A stretch of DNA of 64,000 nt from the NCBI GenBank assembly GCA_965178125.1, contig OZ237738.1, positions 1 through 64,000 on the forward strand, in the 5' to 3' direction. This stretch comes from Bilabrum cf. latius (taxonomy: Eukaryota; Bigyra: Bicosoecida; Bigyra; Bicosoecida). A program made the position numbers and the translations under genes. Numbering within the stretch: position 1 is the stretch's first letter; each line of letters starts with the position of its first letter. Positions 34,501 through 46,972 of this stretch are shown here, one piece after another. The notes beneath the pieces are model-generated. The model was not told where the DNA came from. It worked only from the letters and a program-made list of their open reading frames with translations, and ran no database searches.

Positions 34501-37500
34501 TTCCGCAGCTGCAGCAGAGGAAAATGCAGCGGATGAGGGAGGCTCGATGCCATGGAGGGAGCTCCTCGTCTGCCTTCGGATCATGAGTGACCCATTCAGC
34601 TTGCCTCACCAGCATCTACGGTGGGCATTCTAGATGTACGGATCGGAAGCAGAGCTAGACCAGCGATAGCTACCTTCCATCCGGCTGTTTGACCCGGTGC
34701 CGCGGCTGACGCCTCCAAAGACTGGGTGGGCCTCCAGAGCTCTCATCAATGCAGAGTGGGCGACCAAGCCGTAGCTGCCTGCAGGACGCCCCGGCGGGCC
34801 GCTGCAGCGTCTGGTTCGCCGCTTCATCTAGGAGGGCGGAGGTAGGCACAGGCGTTCTGAGTTTGGGCTCCCCCCAGCTGGATCCAAGCTGATGCGAGCC
34901 TTGAGTGCCCCGCATGGGGCGGCAGGGAATCCGGCGCTGGACGTTCGAAGATTCTTCAAGGCTGCCGAGTCTATAGCAGGGCCAGACGAGGAGGACGGAG
35001 CAGCCGGTGATCCAGCCGCTGCCTCGGGCGCGATTGCAGGCAGTGCACCCACGGATGGGCTTTCTCAGCCGTCTATTGCAAGCTCTATCGGCATGCAGAG
35101 CAATGCAACATCCTCGACAGCGCTTGTGGCGCGTAATGTGAGGAGGTCATCCATCACAGGCAAGATCCTGAAGAAAAAGTAGCTTACTCCGTATGAGCTG
35201 GCCCGAGCGTTGCGAGAGCGATCGTCTGTCTTGTTCTAGCAGAGTGATCATGACGGGCAGTCTCCTAGCAAGGGGATGGACGCGTCCGGGGCCCTCATGA
35301 TGTCATCCGTGGAAGCCAAGCAGAGGGCGTACAACGACCCGCAGGCGGCTATCAGGTACATGCAGCTGGCAGAGGCGCAGGCAGATGCCAAGCGCAAGAA
35401 AAAGCTTCACAAGAAGGTCCACAGCGGCGCCATTGGGTGGTCAGTAGGAGCGAAGCAGCCGATTGACGTGAGCTTCAAGCACTGGCCAGGCCAGCACAGT
35501 CGTGCAGCGCGCCCAAAGCGAACACAGGCCCGAGGTGAAGCCATGATGCAAAATTCCATTCTCAGCAAACACAAGAAGCGTATTACTGGCCGTCGTGGGA
35601 AGCAGCATGCAGCGACTCGGCCCGCTGGATAGCAGGGCTTGCTGGAGCAGGGTGTGTCTGGGCCAGGCGGCCAAGGCGTGATGCTGTCACCAGACCCGAA
35701 GCTTGGGAAGGTTGACGAGTTTGACAAAGGATCGAGGGAGTGGTATCCAGATGTCGCATGTCCGACGGGGGCCATTGCTGGCATGTTTGGCAGCGTCTGT
35801 GGCACTGGGGACCAGCGCTTGGACATGGAGGATCTGGTGATGGGAGTGCAAAGCCTATCGGTATTGCCCATGCCACCACCCCGAGAACTGGCGTACACTA
35901 TCGCAGACTTCCGGCAGATGCACAGGAATGCAGAGCAAATGGCAAGGCAGAAAACAGCCGTGGAGGAAGCTGCCGCTCGCACCCTGGAGGCGGCTGGAAA
36001 GCGACCCAAGGACAAGTGGGTGCTTGACGAAGAGAGCGGGGCGTACGTACTGGTTCAACGATTACCACCGGGCCTTGATGTGGTCGCATCGAATGGGCCT
36101 CCCATGAATCAAGACATGGTGTCTTTCGATGATGCAGCCGGCACCTAGGCCGAGAAAGACCGCAAGAAGAAAGGACGAATCAGCGCAGTTCGACGACTGA
36201 GTATGGGGAACGAACAAGCAGTGGCGGTATCTGTGTTGCAGGAGAGGCGGGGCATCGAGCGCATCGACGATGACAACAGCAAGAAAGGTGGGGCAGATGA
36301 GTCTGCTGAGGAAGCCGCAGCTCGACGCAAGGCTCGGCTGGAAGCGGCGCGCTTTGGAGAGAAGGTTGATTTGTCTGTGAGCACCATGGTGGGGTTCTCG
36401 AGGGAGGGTGGCGGTGGGGACAAGAAGTAGAGCCAGGCGAAGCGGACTGCCCTGGAAGTCTTCAGCATGCTGGAGAGCAGCTTGGAAGGGGCGGGTGAGA
36501 ACTGGGGCAAGGAGGCAGAAACTGCAATTGCCAGATCAATGGGCTGGAAACGGAAAGGCTCTCGTTGGGTCTAGTCGGATGACCAGAGCCTCGTCCAAGC
36601 ATTGGTCGATAAGGTGCCCGGACTGGAGGACGAAGATGAGCTCGCGATCCAGCGGAAAAGGCGCGCACAGGAGAAAGCTGATAAGGAGAAAGACACCGAA
36701 AAGAGCGCGGCTGAGCAGCTTGCTGCCCTGATTGGAGGCGGGGGTGGCGATTCAGAGGATGATGACGAGACCGCGGGCACGATGACTGCAGCTCGGCGCA
36801 AGAAGAGGAGGCCGCGTGGGTACAGCCCAGGCGTACGCTCCGAGGCGCTCCTCACAGCTGCAGGCCGATATGATTGGACTGACAGCGACGAAGACGTTGA
36901 AGTATCCCGCGGCATTGATGACACGACTATCCGAGACGAGGAGGAGCGTGCTGAGCTGCGACAGATGCAGCACAGGTGGCGCCTTACGCTCATATCCATG
37001 CTCCGGGACGTATTCCGGGACGGGCCTGCTCTTGCAGGGCAGGGCGACAACAAGGTTTCCTTGGTTCGATCCAAGGCAGACGGGAATGGCCTTGAACCCC
37101 GCCCCACTGTCTCACTGCGGGACTTCGATTCCATGGTCTGCTCGCCCCCTCTGCTGCGACTGCTGCGACCCAGGCGTGACTACGAAATCAAGACCGACCG
37201 CCCGGCTTGTCGATTCGAGACGTTTTATCCAAAGGTACTGCTGCAGCATATCATCCGCTCTCGCGATGCCTATAGAAAAGCGTTTGCAATGCTCAAGGTC
37301 CTGCGCCGTTGGACCATGCTCGAGATGTTCGGCATCTTCGAAAATTGGATGGGTTGGGTCGTGCGTCGAAAGCACACTCGGTGGCGCTTGCAAAGACTCA
37401 ATGACTCAGTTCGGCGAAATGGCATGCGCCGGGCAATGCGCCAGTGGGCCAGGAACTGCACCGTGGCTGCAGCAGCCGAGCGACTGCAGTCTTCCTGGCG

Positions 37501-39412
37501 AGCAGCCAGGGACTTGAAGCTGGTCAGGCGGCTGAAGCCTAGCATTTAGGCAGCTACCAAGGTTCAGAGTCTATGGAGAATGTACCGTTACGGCAAGGTC
37601 CCGGTCAGAGTGCTCCGTCAAAGGCGTTGGGCGGCAGCACTAGACCTGCAGCGCGTTTTCCGTGGGTTTGTTGGCAGGCGGACGGCCCGCCGTCGGCTGC
37701 AGAAGCGAGCTCGTGGGCTGCTTAGGGAAGCCCGCGAAGAGGAGAAGCTGTAGGAGATCGACAAGAGGGAGCTGGCAGCTCGTGCAATCCAAAGGGTGTC
37801 CAGGCGGCACATGGTCAAGCAGCGAGCGAGGGAATGGAGGCAGCAGCTGTGGGCAGCTCGGCGCGGCGAAGAGGCGATCTAGCGGGCAGAGGAGGAGGCC
37901 AGGAGGCAGGCGGCAGTGGAGGCAGCTGTCGCCAAGAGAAAGCTAGAAGAGCAGCTCGAGGCGATCAGGGAACAGGAGGAGGCCAAGCAGCATCGCCTGG
38001 AGGTTGAACGGCGGCTGCGAATCTCTTAGATGCGGAAGGCGGTGCAAGGAGCCGAGGCCCAGCGCGACCGCGAGAAGGGTGAGATCGAGCTGCAGGTGCG
38101 CAAGCGTGTCGCCGAGGCCAAAAAACAAGGAGTTGACGATCGAAAGCGGCGCTAGAACGCCCGGCGTCGGCAGCTCATTAAGTACATTAAGGACTACGCG
38201 CTGGGCAGCACCGACCAGACGCTGCGTGAGGCCCTCACCTTCCTGGACAACGAGGCAAAGGTCAGGCCTGATGCGGCCAGGGGGCAGTTCGAATGGCGCA
38301 ATTTTTCTGTCGGAGTAGTCGCAGACAAGGCCAAGCAGGGGGAGGAAGGGGCGGCCGAGGACCCGTCGGTGATCAAGGCGGACGAGCTCAAATTCACGGA
38401 GAACGAGTTACTAGAGCAGGAGAAGATCATGCAGCGGATCATGGCGGCCAGCGAGGAGGAGTACAAGACTATGCAGGAGCAGCTCAAGGGAGAGGCGTAC
38501 AACCGCCGCACGAGCTCCATCCGCACAGACGCCATGGTGAGTGCGATGGCCAAGATCATGTCGGACGAGCTAGGGGCCATCCACTCGGACGAGAGCAAGA
38601 TGGAGCAGGACAGGCTTAAGGACGTGGCCAAGTTCCGCAAGAACGAGCTGGTCCAGATCGAAGTGCGCTACCAGAAGGCCCTCCGGCCAGCACGCGATGA
38701 GGCGGTGGGCATCGTGCAGGGAGCAGCCCGTGCCTACCTGGCCAAGTGCGACCTCGCGCGCGCGATCCGGGCCACGTACGAGAAGGAGTGGGACGAGGAG
38801 AAAGAGCACTTCTACTACCGGAACACTGTGCTGGGGACCAGGCGGCCCACCCGCCCCATTATTATGGGGGCGTATGATGTGCGGTGCAAGACGATGAGTC
38901 GGGAGGAGGAGGAGGCTTGCAAGCAGAGGCAATTTCGCAGGCATGGTGTCGAGGGCATGGACATGGGCGCGGGCGTGGGGGCCTAGGAGGAGGGGGCCGA
39001 GGGGATCTCGGGCGAGGATGGGAAACAGAGCAAGTACGGATCGACTGCAGCTGCTTTCAAGCCACCTCCTGCCAGCTCTGGGCGGCAGTTCGGCGACAGG
39101 GTCATCGTGGCGGGGAACGCGTCGGGGCTAGAGGCACTGGGGGGCACCGGTGGGGCAAGCCACAGCGGAGCGGCAAGTGGGGCAGGAGCAGACTGGGACT
39201 ATCACTAGCCGGGGGGGGGCGAAGGCTACTATGGCGAAGGGAGCGCGTACGCTGCTGCGGGGCAGGATGAGGCCGACGCTGGCGGGAGCACAGCTGCGGC
39301 TGGTGGCTCGTCTGAGCCGGATGAGAATGGATGGTACTACGATGAGTACGGGCGGCCATACAACGAGACTGGGTGGTACGATACGGATGGAACGTTCTAT
39401 GAGTGGACGTGA
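31535..39412 (+). CDS. Giant IQ-motif, coiled-coil protein (2,625 aa)
   Basis: One uninterrupted frame of 2,626 codons from ATG 31535 to TGA 39410-39412 with about 30 internal TAG codons read as Gln. The N-terminal third is very basic and charged (RRKKLRLRRERNRR) with Asp/Glu/Ser blocks. IQ-like calmodulin or light-chain binding motifs cluster at 37550-37820 (IQAATKVQSLWRMYR, LQRVFRGFVGRRTARRR, AIQRVSRRHMVKQRAR) and at about 38710 (GIVQGAARAYLAKCDLARAI). A long charged coiled coil lies between them. The C terminus is aromatic and acidic (NGWYYDEYGRPYNETGWYD). The family is not recognised; a cytoskeletal or ciliary structural role would fit IQ plus coiled coil but is inference. Each standard-code fragment is in the same frame, and I checked the joints by hand for TAA and TGA. 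Confidence 0.85.
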
Positions 39413-39526
39413 GCACCGTGTTAATGATGTAGCTGGCTGCAGCAAATTCTGTTCTTCCGGCTTTCGCGTGTGTGGGCTTTGCGGTGTTCACAAGTATCAA
39501 ACGCAAGATGAAATGCCTAAACTGAC

Positions 39527-41221
39527 ATGATCGGTCAATTGTTTCGACCGATCACGAGGGAGTGTGCGCGCGGCCGCATGCAACGCATCACCTGCGCTTG
39601 CTCCAGAGCCTTCTCTTCGAAAGTGTGTGTTGGTTTGTCTGGCGGAGTAGACTCTAGTGTTGTCGCTTTGCTGGGCAAGAAAGCTGGGCTCGACATACAC
39701 GCAGTTTTTATGAAAAACTGGGACAGCTCGGACGAGCGAGGTACATCTTGCCAGTTTGAAGAGGACTGGGATAGTGCACGTAGAGTTGCAGACCATTTGT
39801 CGATCCCGATTAGTCGGGTAGACTTATCAAAAGAGTACTGGAACGATGTGTTTGAGCCCTTTCTTGAGGACTACTCGAATAACTTTACTCCAAATCCGGA
39901 CGTTGGGTGCAATAGGCACATCAAGTTCGGCGCCTTTATGCGATGGTGTGTGCGGGAGCTCGAAGCGGATATAGTCGCAACAGGGCATTACGCCCGCTTA
40001 TCTGCATGCCCACCGTCTATAGCAACTTCGTTAGACGCGTGCAGCCGTGGCTCTGACACTAGAGTGTTCTCCATGCCTACGGGGGACCTAGAGCAGGTGC
40101 TTGCGAATGCATCATGTGATTGGGCGCCATCTGAGCTGCGACGTGCCATTCCAGCGCACATCGGCAGCCCCCCCCAACTATTGCAAGGCGTAGATAAAGG
40201 TAAGGATTAGAGCTACTTTCTCGCTCAAGTCGACCGTGGTGCATGGGCACGAACGTGGATGCCCCTCGGTGAGTTCCACAAGCAAGACGTGCGTCGGCTG
40301 GCTCATGCGGCTGGCCTGCCCACTGCGACAAGAAAGGATAGCGTTGGTATATGCTTCATTGGCAAGCGAAAGATGGGAGACTTTCTGCCTCAGTACATCC
40401 CAATGAAGCAGGGCAATTTCAGGTTGTGGCCGGACGAGCCATTGAGCGAGGCTGCGGCGGGCCCGCCAGACTCTGACACCGAGTTGAACGGCGCTCCAGT
40501 GTCTCTACCGTCCCTCGGGGCCCACAGCGGAGTCGCTCTTTATACGGAGGGTCAAGCAGCTGGCATTGGAGGACTGCCCCGCAAGGCGTACGTAGCGAGG
40601 AAAGGCGTGGACGTGGCAGCGACCGTACGCGGATGGAGCACTGCCGGCACATCGTCATCGGCGAGCAAGCGGTCAGGCTGGGCGGCAGGCAGCGACATCG
40701 TTGTGGTGCAGGCTCGCACCCACCCGCTTCTATACACGAGGTCTGTGTTCCTGCGCCTGGACCGGCTAGTCGGCCAGCTCGCCGGGTAGCAGTGGGAACG
40801 TGCCATCCGAAGCGAGGGGGGCCTAGCCGTGGCTGCTCGATTCCGCAATCTGCAGCCGCTGGTGCGCGGCTGCAATGCCTCGGTGACTGCTGATGGGGTG
40901 CACCTCCGCGTGGAACTGCCGATGCCGCACCGCGCCCTGTCTCCGGGACAGGTGGCCGTGCTGCACCTGGAGCAGGAGCACTGGCCCTCTAGTGCAGAGG
41001 GGCTGCTGGACTATGCTGAGCTCCCTGTCCTCGCATCTGCGCCCATCGATGACACGGGGCCATCGCTGCTGCACGAGGGCCGACTGTAGCCAATGCCGGC
41101 TGAAGGCTAGACGAGTCTGTTCCCGGGAGTGCTCCGGGCGGGATCGCACCCTTTAGCAGTGCAGCCGCAGCTTGGTGACACTGATTGTGCACTTACAGAG
41201 GAGGACATGTGGATCGACTGA
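39527..41221 (+). CDS. TRMU: tRNA-specific 2-thiouridylase, mitochondrial MnmA/TRMU
   Basis: Single exon, 564 aa, TGA stop. An Arg/Cys/Ser-rich leader precedes the PP-loop GLSGGVDSSVVALL. Then come the FMKNWD region, the first catalytic Cys in NPDVGCNRHIKFGAF, VATGHYAR, KDQSYFLAQV, and the second Cys in SVGICFIGKRK. The enzyme makes the 2-thio group of U34 in mitochondrial tRNAs for Lys, Glu and Gln. The TAG at 40208-40210 sits at the Gln of the near-invariant KDQSYFL, which is among the best single pieces of evidence for UAG = Gln. Three further TAG codons lie in the less conserved C-terminal part. It starts 114 bp after the IQ giant. Confidence 0.95.
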
Positions 41222-41321
41222 GGCGTTGAGAGCATGAACAGACTGTACAAGATCGTATCTTTGCAAATCACCCCTTATTTAATTGAGCCATCCGACCAAA
41301 CCATGCAGCGCTTAAACACAC

Positions 41322-42818
41322 TCACGCCCGAGGCTAACCGACTGCAGCCACGTGTCTCCTCGCCTTGCCTGCACCAATCACAGCGACCTGTCCGTGGAGC
41401 ACTCCTGCCGGCCCAATGGGCGCACTGGCCTCCTTTGCGTCCACCCTGCTCCCATTGAGGGAGAGGCCCCCTGCTTTGGCCAGCCGGCGCGCCTCGGCCT
41501 TTGACGATGCGAGACCCGTAGATTGTGCCAACTCCAGCACAGAGCTGCCTTGCAGAGCTTCCGCTGAGTCGAGTAGGGAACCAGGAATCGTGCCAGCCTG
41601 CACGCATGCCGCCAGCTCTGCAACAGCCCCAGGACTAGACTAGTCCTGAGACTCGCTGCCGTGCAGCGTGGATGTGGCTGCTCGTGCGATGTCCAATGCG
41701 TCCCTCCCGCGCACCATTCTTGTGACTTCGTCTGCAAGCAGCTGCTGCGCGTGCCTGAGGTGGGGAGCCTCCGCGTGTTCCTGCAGCGCTGTGTCCACGT
41801 CTCGCATGGGTAGCAGGGTTAGCTTGGGGAGCAAGTTAGCCGCGTCGTCGTCCGACATGCGCACAAAGTACTGATAGAAGGTGTAGTGGGGCGTCTACTC
41901 TGGGTTGAGCCAGACCGCCGCATTTCCCTCAGACTTACCGATCTTGCGGCCCGCCGCGTTGGTCAGCAGCGGCACTGTGATGCCGTACACCTCATCCCCA
42001 CACATTCGTCTGACCAGGTCCACCCCTGCCACGATGTTCCCCCACTAATCCGATCCCCCGATCTGCATCGCGCACCCATGCTCCCGGTACAGCGTCCAAA
42101 AGTCCCAGGCCTGCAGCACCTGGTATGTGAACTCGGTGAAGCTGAGACCTGCCTCAGATGCAAGGCGAGACTTCACGCTGTCTTTAGATAGCATTGTCGA
42201 CATCCTGAAGTGCCTACCAACCCCGCCAATAAAGTCGAGCGCAGACATGTCGCGATAGAAGTCCCCGTTCTGCACCACTTCTGCCCTGGGCGACGCTTCT
42301 TGCCCATGCCACAGCTCTGGCAATTCGCCAGAGGCACTCAATCTCGCGGCATAATAGTCATGATCACCATCGCGACACAGCACCTGCTCGACACTCCTCT
42401 GTATCCCAGCCAAGTTTGTCTGCAGCTGCTCTTCTCCGAGCTGAGGTCTCTCCGAGCTCTTTCCGCTAGGATCGCCAATGCGTCCAGTAGCACTGCCAAC
42501 CAACGCCACTGGTCGAATGCCATGCAAGCTCATATGCTTCATCAGCACGAGTGGAAGTAGGTTTCCGACGTGAAGACTTGGGGCCGTAGGGTCCTAGCCA
42601 ACGTACACGCTGCATGGTGGACAACTCGTTTTCCCTTCTGCTGACCACTGTGAGCGTGATGTCCAACTATCGAAAACGTTGCTGCAGCTCTCTGAAGTGA
42701 CAGCATCTACCAGTCCTCGTTTGCGGGCTGCGGCAAGCCAGCTTGTTTTAGCGGTCGTACACAAAGATCTAAACCCGGTATTCCACCTCCTTACTACTCC
42801 ATTTCGCATAAACATCAT
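41322..42818 (-). CDS. YARS2: Mitochondrial tyrosyl-tRNA synthetase
   Basis: Single exon, 498 aa, TGA stop. The basic leader ([20 protein letters not shown]) is a likely mitochondrial presequence. Class I motifs: [19 protein letters not shown] (HIGH equivalent HVGN), [10 protein letters not shown], tyrosine-site [19 protein letters not shown], and the KMSKS-type loop [11 protein letters not shown]-terminal S4-like RNA-binding domain follows ([18 protein letters not shown]). Five TAG codons: the one at 42045-42047 is the Gln of GGSDQWGN, essentially invariant in bacterial-type TyrRS. It is convergent with TRMU across 100 bp and divergent from NAA20. Confidence 0.95.
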
Positions 42819-42977
42819 CTATATTACAACAATCTACTAAAAAATTCAAAATTAATTCTCATGAACTAGCTAAATGGCGGTTTTGATTTCTCTCGCTATG
42901 CCAGGAATACGAACGTTCGTGACAAGCTAGCGAACCCGTTGACCAACCAAACCTTCATTCCGGCCATTACATTCACC

Positions 42978-43598
42978 ATGTCGACCATTAGGCCGTTCAC
43001 GTGCATGGATTTAATGAGATTCAATAATATTAATTTTGATCATTGGACAGAAACAGTAAGATACGTACCAGGTCATTTGATTTTGCGAGCGCCACACTCT
43101 CCTAGATTATTGTATTTTCAAAGTGACACGGCTATGCCGCAGTTTGGCATGAAGTTCTATCTGGAATACCTTGCGAAATGGCCACACTACTGCAAAGTGA
43201 TGGAAAGCCCCCGGGGCACCATGATGGCATACATGATTGGGAAAAGTGAGGGCAACGATGCCTATCGAGAATGGCACGCTCACGTGTCAGCCGTGACGGT
43301 CGCTCCAGAGTTTAGGTAGCAAGGCTGCGCTAGGAGGTTAATGATCGGGCTGGAGGAGTCTGCAGAGCGTGAACGCTGCTGGTTTGTTGACCTGTTTGTG
43401 CGCGAATCAAACACCCGGGCGGTGCAGTTTTATCGCAAGTTGGGCTACGTCGTGTACCGAAGAGTGCTTGGCTATTATGGCGGCGGCGATGGTGAAGATG
43501 CCCTAGATATGCGAAAGTCGCTGTCTAGGGACCGGCGAAAAGAAACGATGCGGCCGCTTGGCAGACCAGTGTACCCGCACGAGCTGGAGTGGAACTGA
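42978..43598 (+). CDS. NAA20: NatB catalytic subunit, N-alpha-acetyltransferase 20
   Basis: Exons 42978-43055 and 43143-43598, intron of 87 nt (GTAAG...CCGCAG); 177 aa, almost the length of human NAA20. MSTIRPFTCMDLMRFNNINFD, then FYLEYLAKWP, AYMIGKSEGN, WHAHVSAVTVAPEFR, the acetyl-CoA loop QGCARRLM, FVDLFVRESN and FYRKLGYVVYRRVLGYY match the family along its length. NatB acetylates N termini beginning Met-Asp/Glu/Asn/Gln. The intron length is a multiple of three and has no in-frame stop, so it could be mistaken for coding; removing it restores TETFGMKFYLEYL. The TAG at 43317-43319 gives EFRQQG in the acetyl-CoA-binding loop. Confidence 0.96.
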
Positions 43599-43687
43599 AA
43601 GTCTCTTGATCCAATACTACAATGAAACGACACATTGGCCGGCTATTCCCATGTGTGAGCCAGCATGTATCATCTCGACCAGCTGCA

Positions 43688-46657
43688 TCAGTCCATCTTG
43701 CCACTAGAAACTCGTCCCGGCCTCGTGGGTGGCGCCATCGCGCCCCCTTCGCCAGCACCCCGCTCCCTCACTCTCGCCACTGCCCTCCTCGCCCTCACCT
43801 GGATGTCGCGCAAGCTGGTGGCCGCCTATGAGAGATCTCGGGCGAGTCGTGCGTTCTCGTCTTTCTTTTCCAATGGGGCTCCATCTTCACCGACTCTCGC
43901 TCCAGCAGTAGCAGTTGGTGTTGGCGCGCATGCTGAACTTGCTGCGCCAGCCCGGTCTTCGTGGCCCCTGTGCTTCAGACCGCCCTGCCCCGGGGATTCA
44001 GAGAGCAGCTCAGCTGCCTTCAGCGCTGTGGGTCCTGGGTCAGCTCGAGCTCCAAAGTCGCTTGCTGAACCACCCGCCGAATGGGTGCTCCCCGCCTGTT
44101 GCCCTGATGCATCATCGGGATCTGCGAATCTCTCTTTCGCCAAAGTGGCTCCAGCAGCTGCACTACCGGCCACATGAGCGCACTCACCTGCCGCCTCAAG
44201 GCAGCGGTGCCATGTGCTCGCCCACTCGCCAGTGCCAGCAGCAGTGCCATGTGCTGGAACCCGGCTGTCATGTGGCGGGCCGAGCGCGCCGAGCTAGGCA
44301 GAGAGCGCTTCGAAGATGAGCTGCACACGATGCGCCCTGGCCCTCACCCCCGCACCGGCACTGCAGATGGGCTATCCGCTTGCACCACCCTGGCCTGGCT
44401 ATTCGATAGCACATCTATTGCCGGCTCCAGCGCCGCTGCTTGCTGCCCCACCCGTAGCCTGGTCCACAAATTTGCTGGCACTGCCCACAGGGTCCTCTGG
44501 TGAATCCAGTTGCGCAGATGCCATATTGTCAAAGTCGCTCCTCAGTTCGTGACACTCCATTTGCACGGCGGTCAGCAGGCTCTCGCACCGAAGCAGGGCA
44601 GGCGACCTGTGCTTCCGCTCGAAGGCACTGCTCGCACTAGTACCCGCTCCAGTACCCGACCCGCTTGAGCCAGCACCGCCCTCAGCATATGTGTCCTCCA
44701 TTGACTCCTTGCCCTCCACGGAGGCCGCAGCAGGTACTGGGTGGTCGCTTGTAGATGGTGCTTGCTCTCTTGAGGTGGACCCAAGGGCGGATCCAGATCT
44801 AGGCCCATGCCCAGACATGTATTCAGTCGCAGTACCTCCATCGGATGGTCCGGTGTGGACCCCGGCAAACTCTGCGAGCAAAGACCAGCAGCACGACTCC
44901 ACTCGCTGCTCCCAGGTGATTTCGCCGCTAGCATCGCGCACGACAGCCGGCACCAGGCCTGGAAATCGCAGCACGACAGACCGGATCGTCTGGCTGGTGC
45001 TGGCAGCAGCCCGCAGGATTCGCTGGAACGCCGGCCGCAACACTTGCACCCAGCCGCCGCCTGCAGCTGGCAGCGCACTTAGATCCGAAGCTACGAGCCT
45101 TTGACACAATTTCCTAGCTGCAGATACGTGGCAAGCCTCGCACAACTCGTCGGCATGACCGATACCTGCCTCGGGTCTCGCTGCAGCAGGCAAGCCCACG
45201 GCTGGTACAGACCGGAGCCTACTCGTATCGCCGGAGCCACGGTGCTGTAGGGCAATGTCGGCAGCAGCAGCACCTGTATCAGCAACAGTGCGCATGACTT
45301 CCAATGTCCAACGGTTCGTCTTAGTGGCTTGCTCGGCAGCGATGCTGGGTGGCGCCGCCTACTCAAAGTCAGGTCCATCCAGCGCTGGCAGTACCCCATC
45401 CAAGCATGCCAGCATGCTGCCGAAGGCGCGGCTAGCAGATCGCACGGGCATGCTGGGGTTATCCATCCCCGCTCTAAGCACGGAACATACACCAGCTGCA
45501 AAGGAAGCTTGGTCAAAGATTGTCTACGCCGCACTCTAGTCGGCAGATGCTGCCTGGTGCCACGCGTAGAGTCCCAGTGCCTCCACAGCTGCAGCTGCCT
45601 CTGCCATCGCCAGCTCACACACCATGGGTGACTCGTGCCTGCACAATCCCTCCAGAAGCTAGAGCAGACCTTTCCAGAGAGGCTCTCCGGAAGTGCCAGC
45701 GCCACCTGAGGCCACACCAGCGGCACAGCCCCCCGCTCCCTCCGCTGAGGCCCCCCACTCGCCGTCCTCGTCGCCGAAGATCTCGTCGATCTCGTCAGGG
45801 GAAGCCTTAGTCGAATCGTGCGCACCCTCAGCTTCTTGTGTGATGATGACTCCGCCCTATCTCCCCCTGCAGGTCCTTCCTGGCACAGCCTGCCTCAGCA
45901 GCGAGCCTACCGCAGTGGGCACCTCGTGCTCGAGGAGGAACGCCTCCGATGCACCCAGCAGTACTGCCCCGTCTACCCGCCGCATCGCGCCTTCTACCGT
46001 GCACAGCTTACCGATAGGAGGCTTTTTCTTCTCATCCCCCAACAGCGGACTCGCTAGCAGCTTACCCTGCCTGAGTCTGCTGCACGGGAGCAGGACCAGC
46101 ATTGCCAAAGCAAGGTGGCTCGCTTGTTCCAGCGACATGGTTTGCTCTTCGGCAAGCAAGCGACGAGCCCCATCTGGATCATCTAAGCCCACTGACTCCG
46201 TCTATGCATCTCTTGGGCGCAAACTTTCCTCGCCTTGACGCATCTCGTGCGCCAAGTGAGCTACCGCCTCCCGGACACCATCCACAACTTGGACTGTAAC
46301 GGTAGGCTCTGAGTCCCTTTGCTAGCCGTGAGCTCTTCTCCTCTTCCTCCTAGACTTGGTTCGCGAGACCTTGCTACTCAATTTCGCGGCGTTACTGTCA
46401 ATTGGGCCACTGCCTGCAGAGCATACTGCCTGTAGCAAGGCTTCCAGCAACAGTGAAGCAGACCTGCAGTGCACCCGAGGCTGGTCATAACCTAACTCAG
46501 CCACAGCGTCATCAACAGAATGTCGCATTCGTGGTTTTGAAACTGCCGCCACTTTGCGATTCTGACCGAACTTCATTCCTGAAGAATCCAGTGATAGGCC
46601 CGGGCTTGATTCCTTGATGGCATCAACCACTGCACTAAGGAACGTGCCGCGCTCCAT
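43688..46657 (-). CDS. Helical-repeat (HEAT/ARM-like) protein, unknown family
   Basis: Single frame of 990 codons, ATG 46657 to TGA 43688, with about 11 TAG codons read as Gln. The sequence is Ala/Leu-rich with repeated amphipathic helices (ASHLALAMLVLLP, ALGLYAWHQAASAD, RAFGSMLACLDGVLPAL), typical of an alpha-solenoid. An acidic patch DEIDEIFGDEDGEW lies in the middle. A very basic KSRRKRRRAHG stands near residue 110 and could be a nuclear localisation signal. The last 250 residues are Gly/Ser/Ala-rich and probably disordered. I cannot assign the family. It is convergent with NAA20 (89 bp gap). Confidence 0.72.
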
Positions 46658-46972
46658 AATACCAGACAGTCTTACAGTAATGTTATTATATGCCTTTTGA
46701 TTCTAGTAGAATCTTTACTGACGGGCAATAACAGCTGTAGTGCAATGCAGCGAACTTAATGAAGAAGGTTCGTTCGCTTGGCGCGATTTTCACATTTTTC
46801 CAGATGCCTGTCACGTCTGCAGGCGCATAAGAGTGGAAAATTGCTCGTAGTTATTCTGAATTATAATTATTCAAGCAGGCGCAGGGCCATTCAATTCTGC
46901 TGAATTGTATTGCTACTAGAACCTGTAGTGCTTCAGCAATCCGCCTAAACACCAAGTTCTTGTGCTTGAGAA
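46658..46972. promoter_or_regulatory. Divergent intergenic region
   Basis: 315 bp, clearly more AT-rich than its surroundings, between the divergent helical-repeat gene and the mitochondrial carrier gene. It probably carries both promoters. No RNA gene recognised. Confidence 0.4.

Noticed and set aside
43056-43142. Insertion of 29 residues in NAA20
   Set aside because: The segment has GTAAG and CCGCAG ends, and removing it restores the family sequence; it is an intron whose length is a multiple of three.
45091-45825. 244-aa minus-strand ORF rich in Arg and Trp
   Set aside because: It overlaps the helical-repeat gene in another frame and has the odd composition of a shadow frame in GC-rich DNA.
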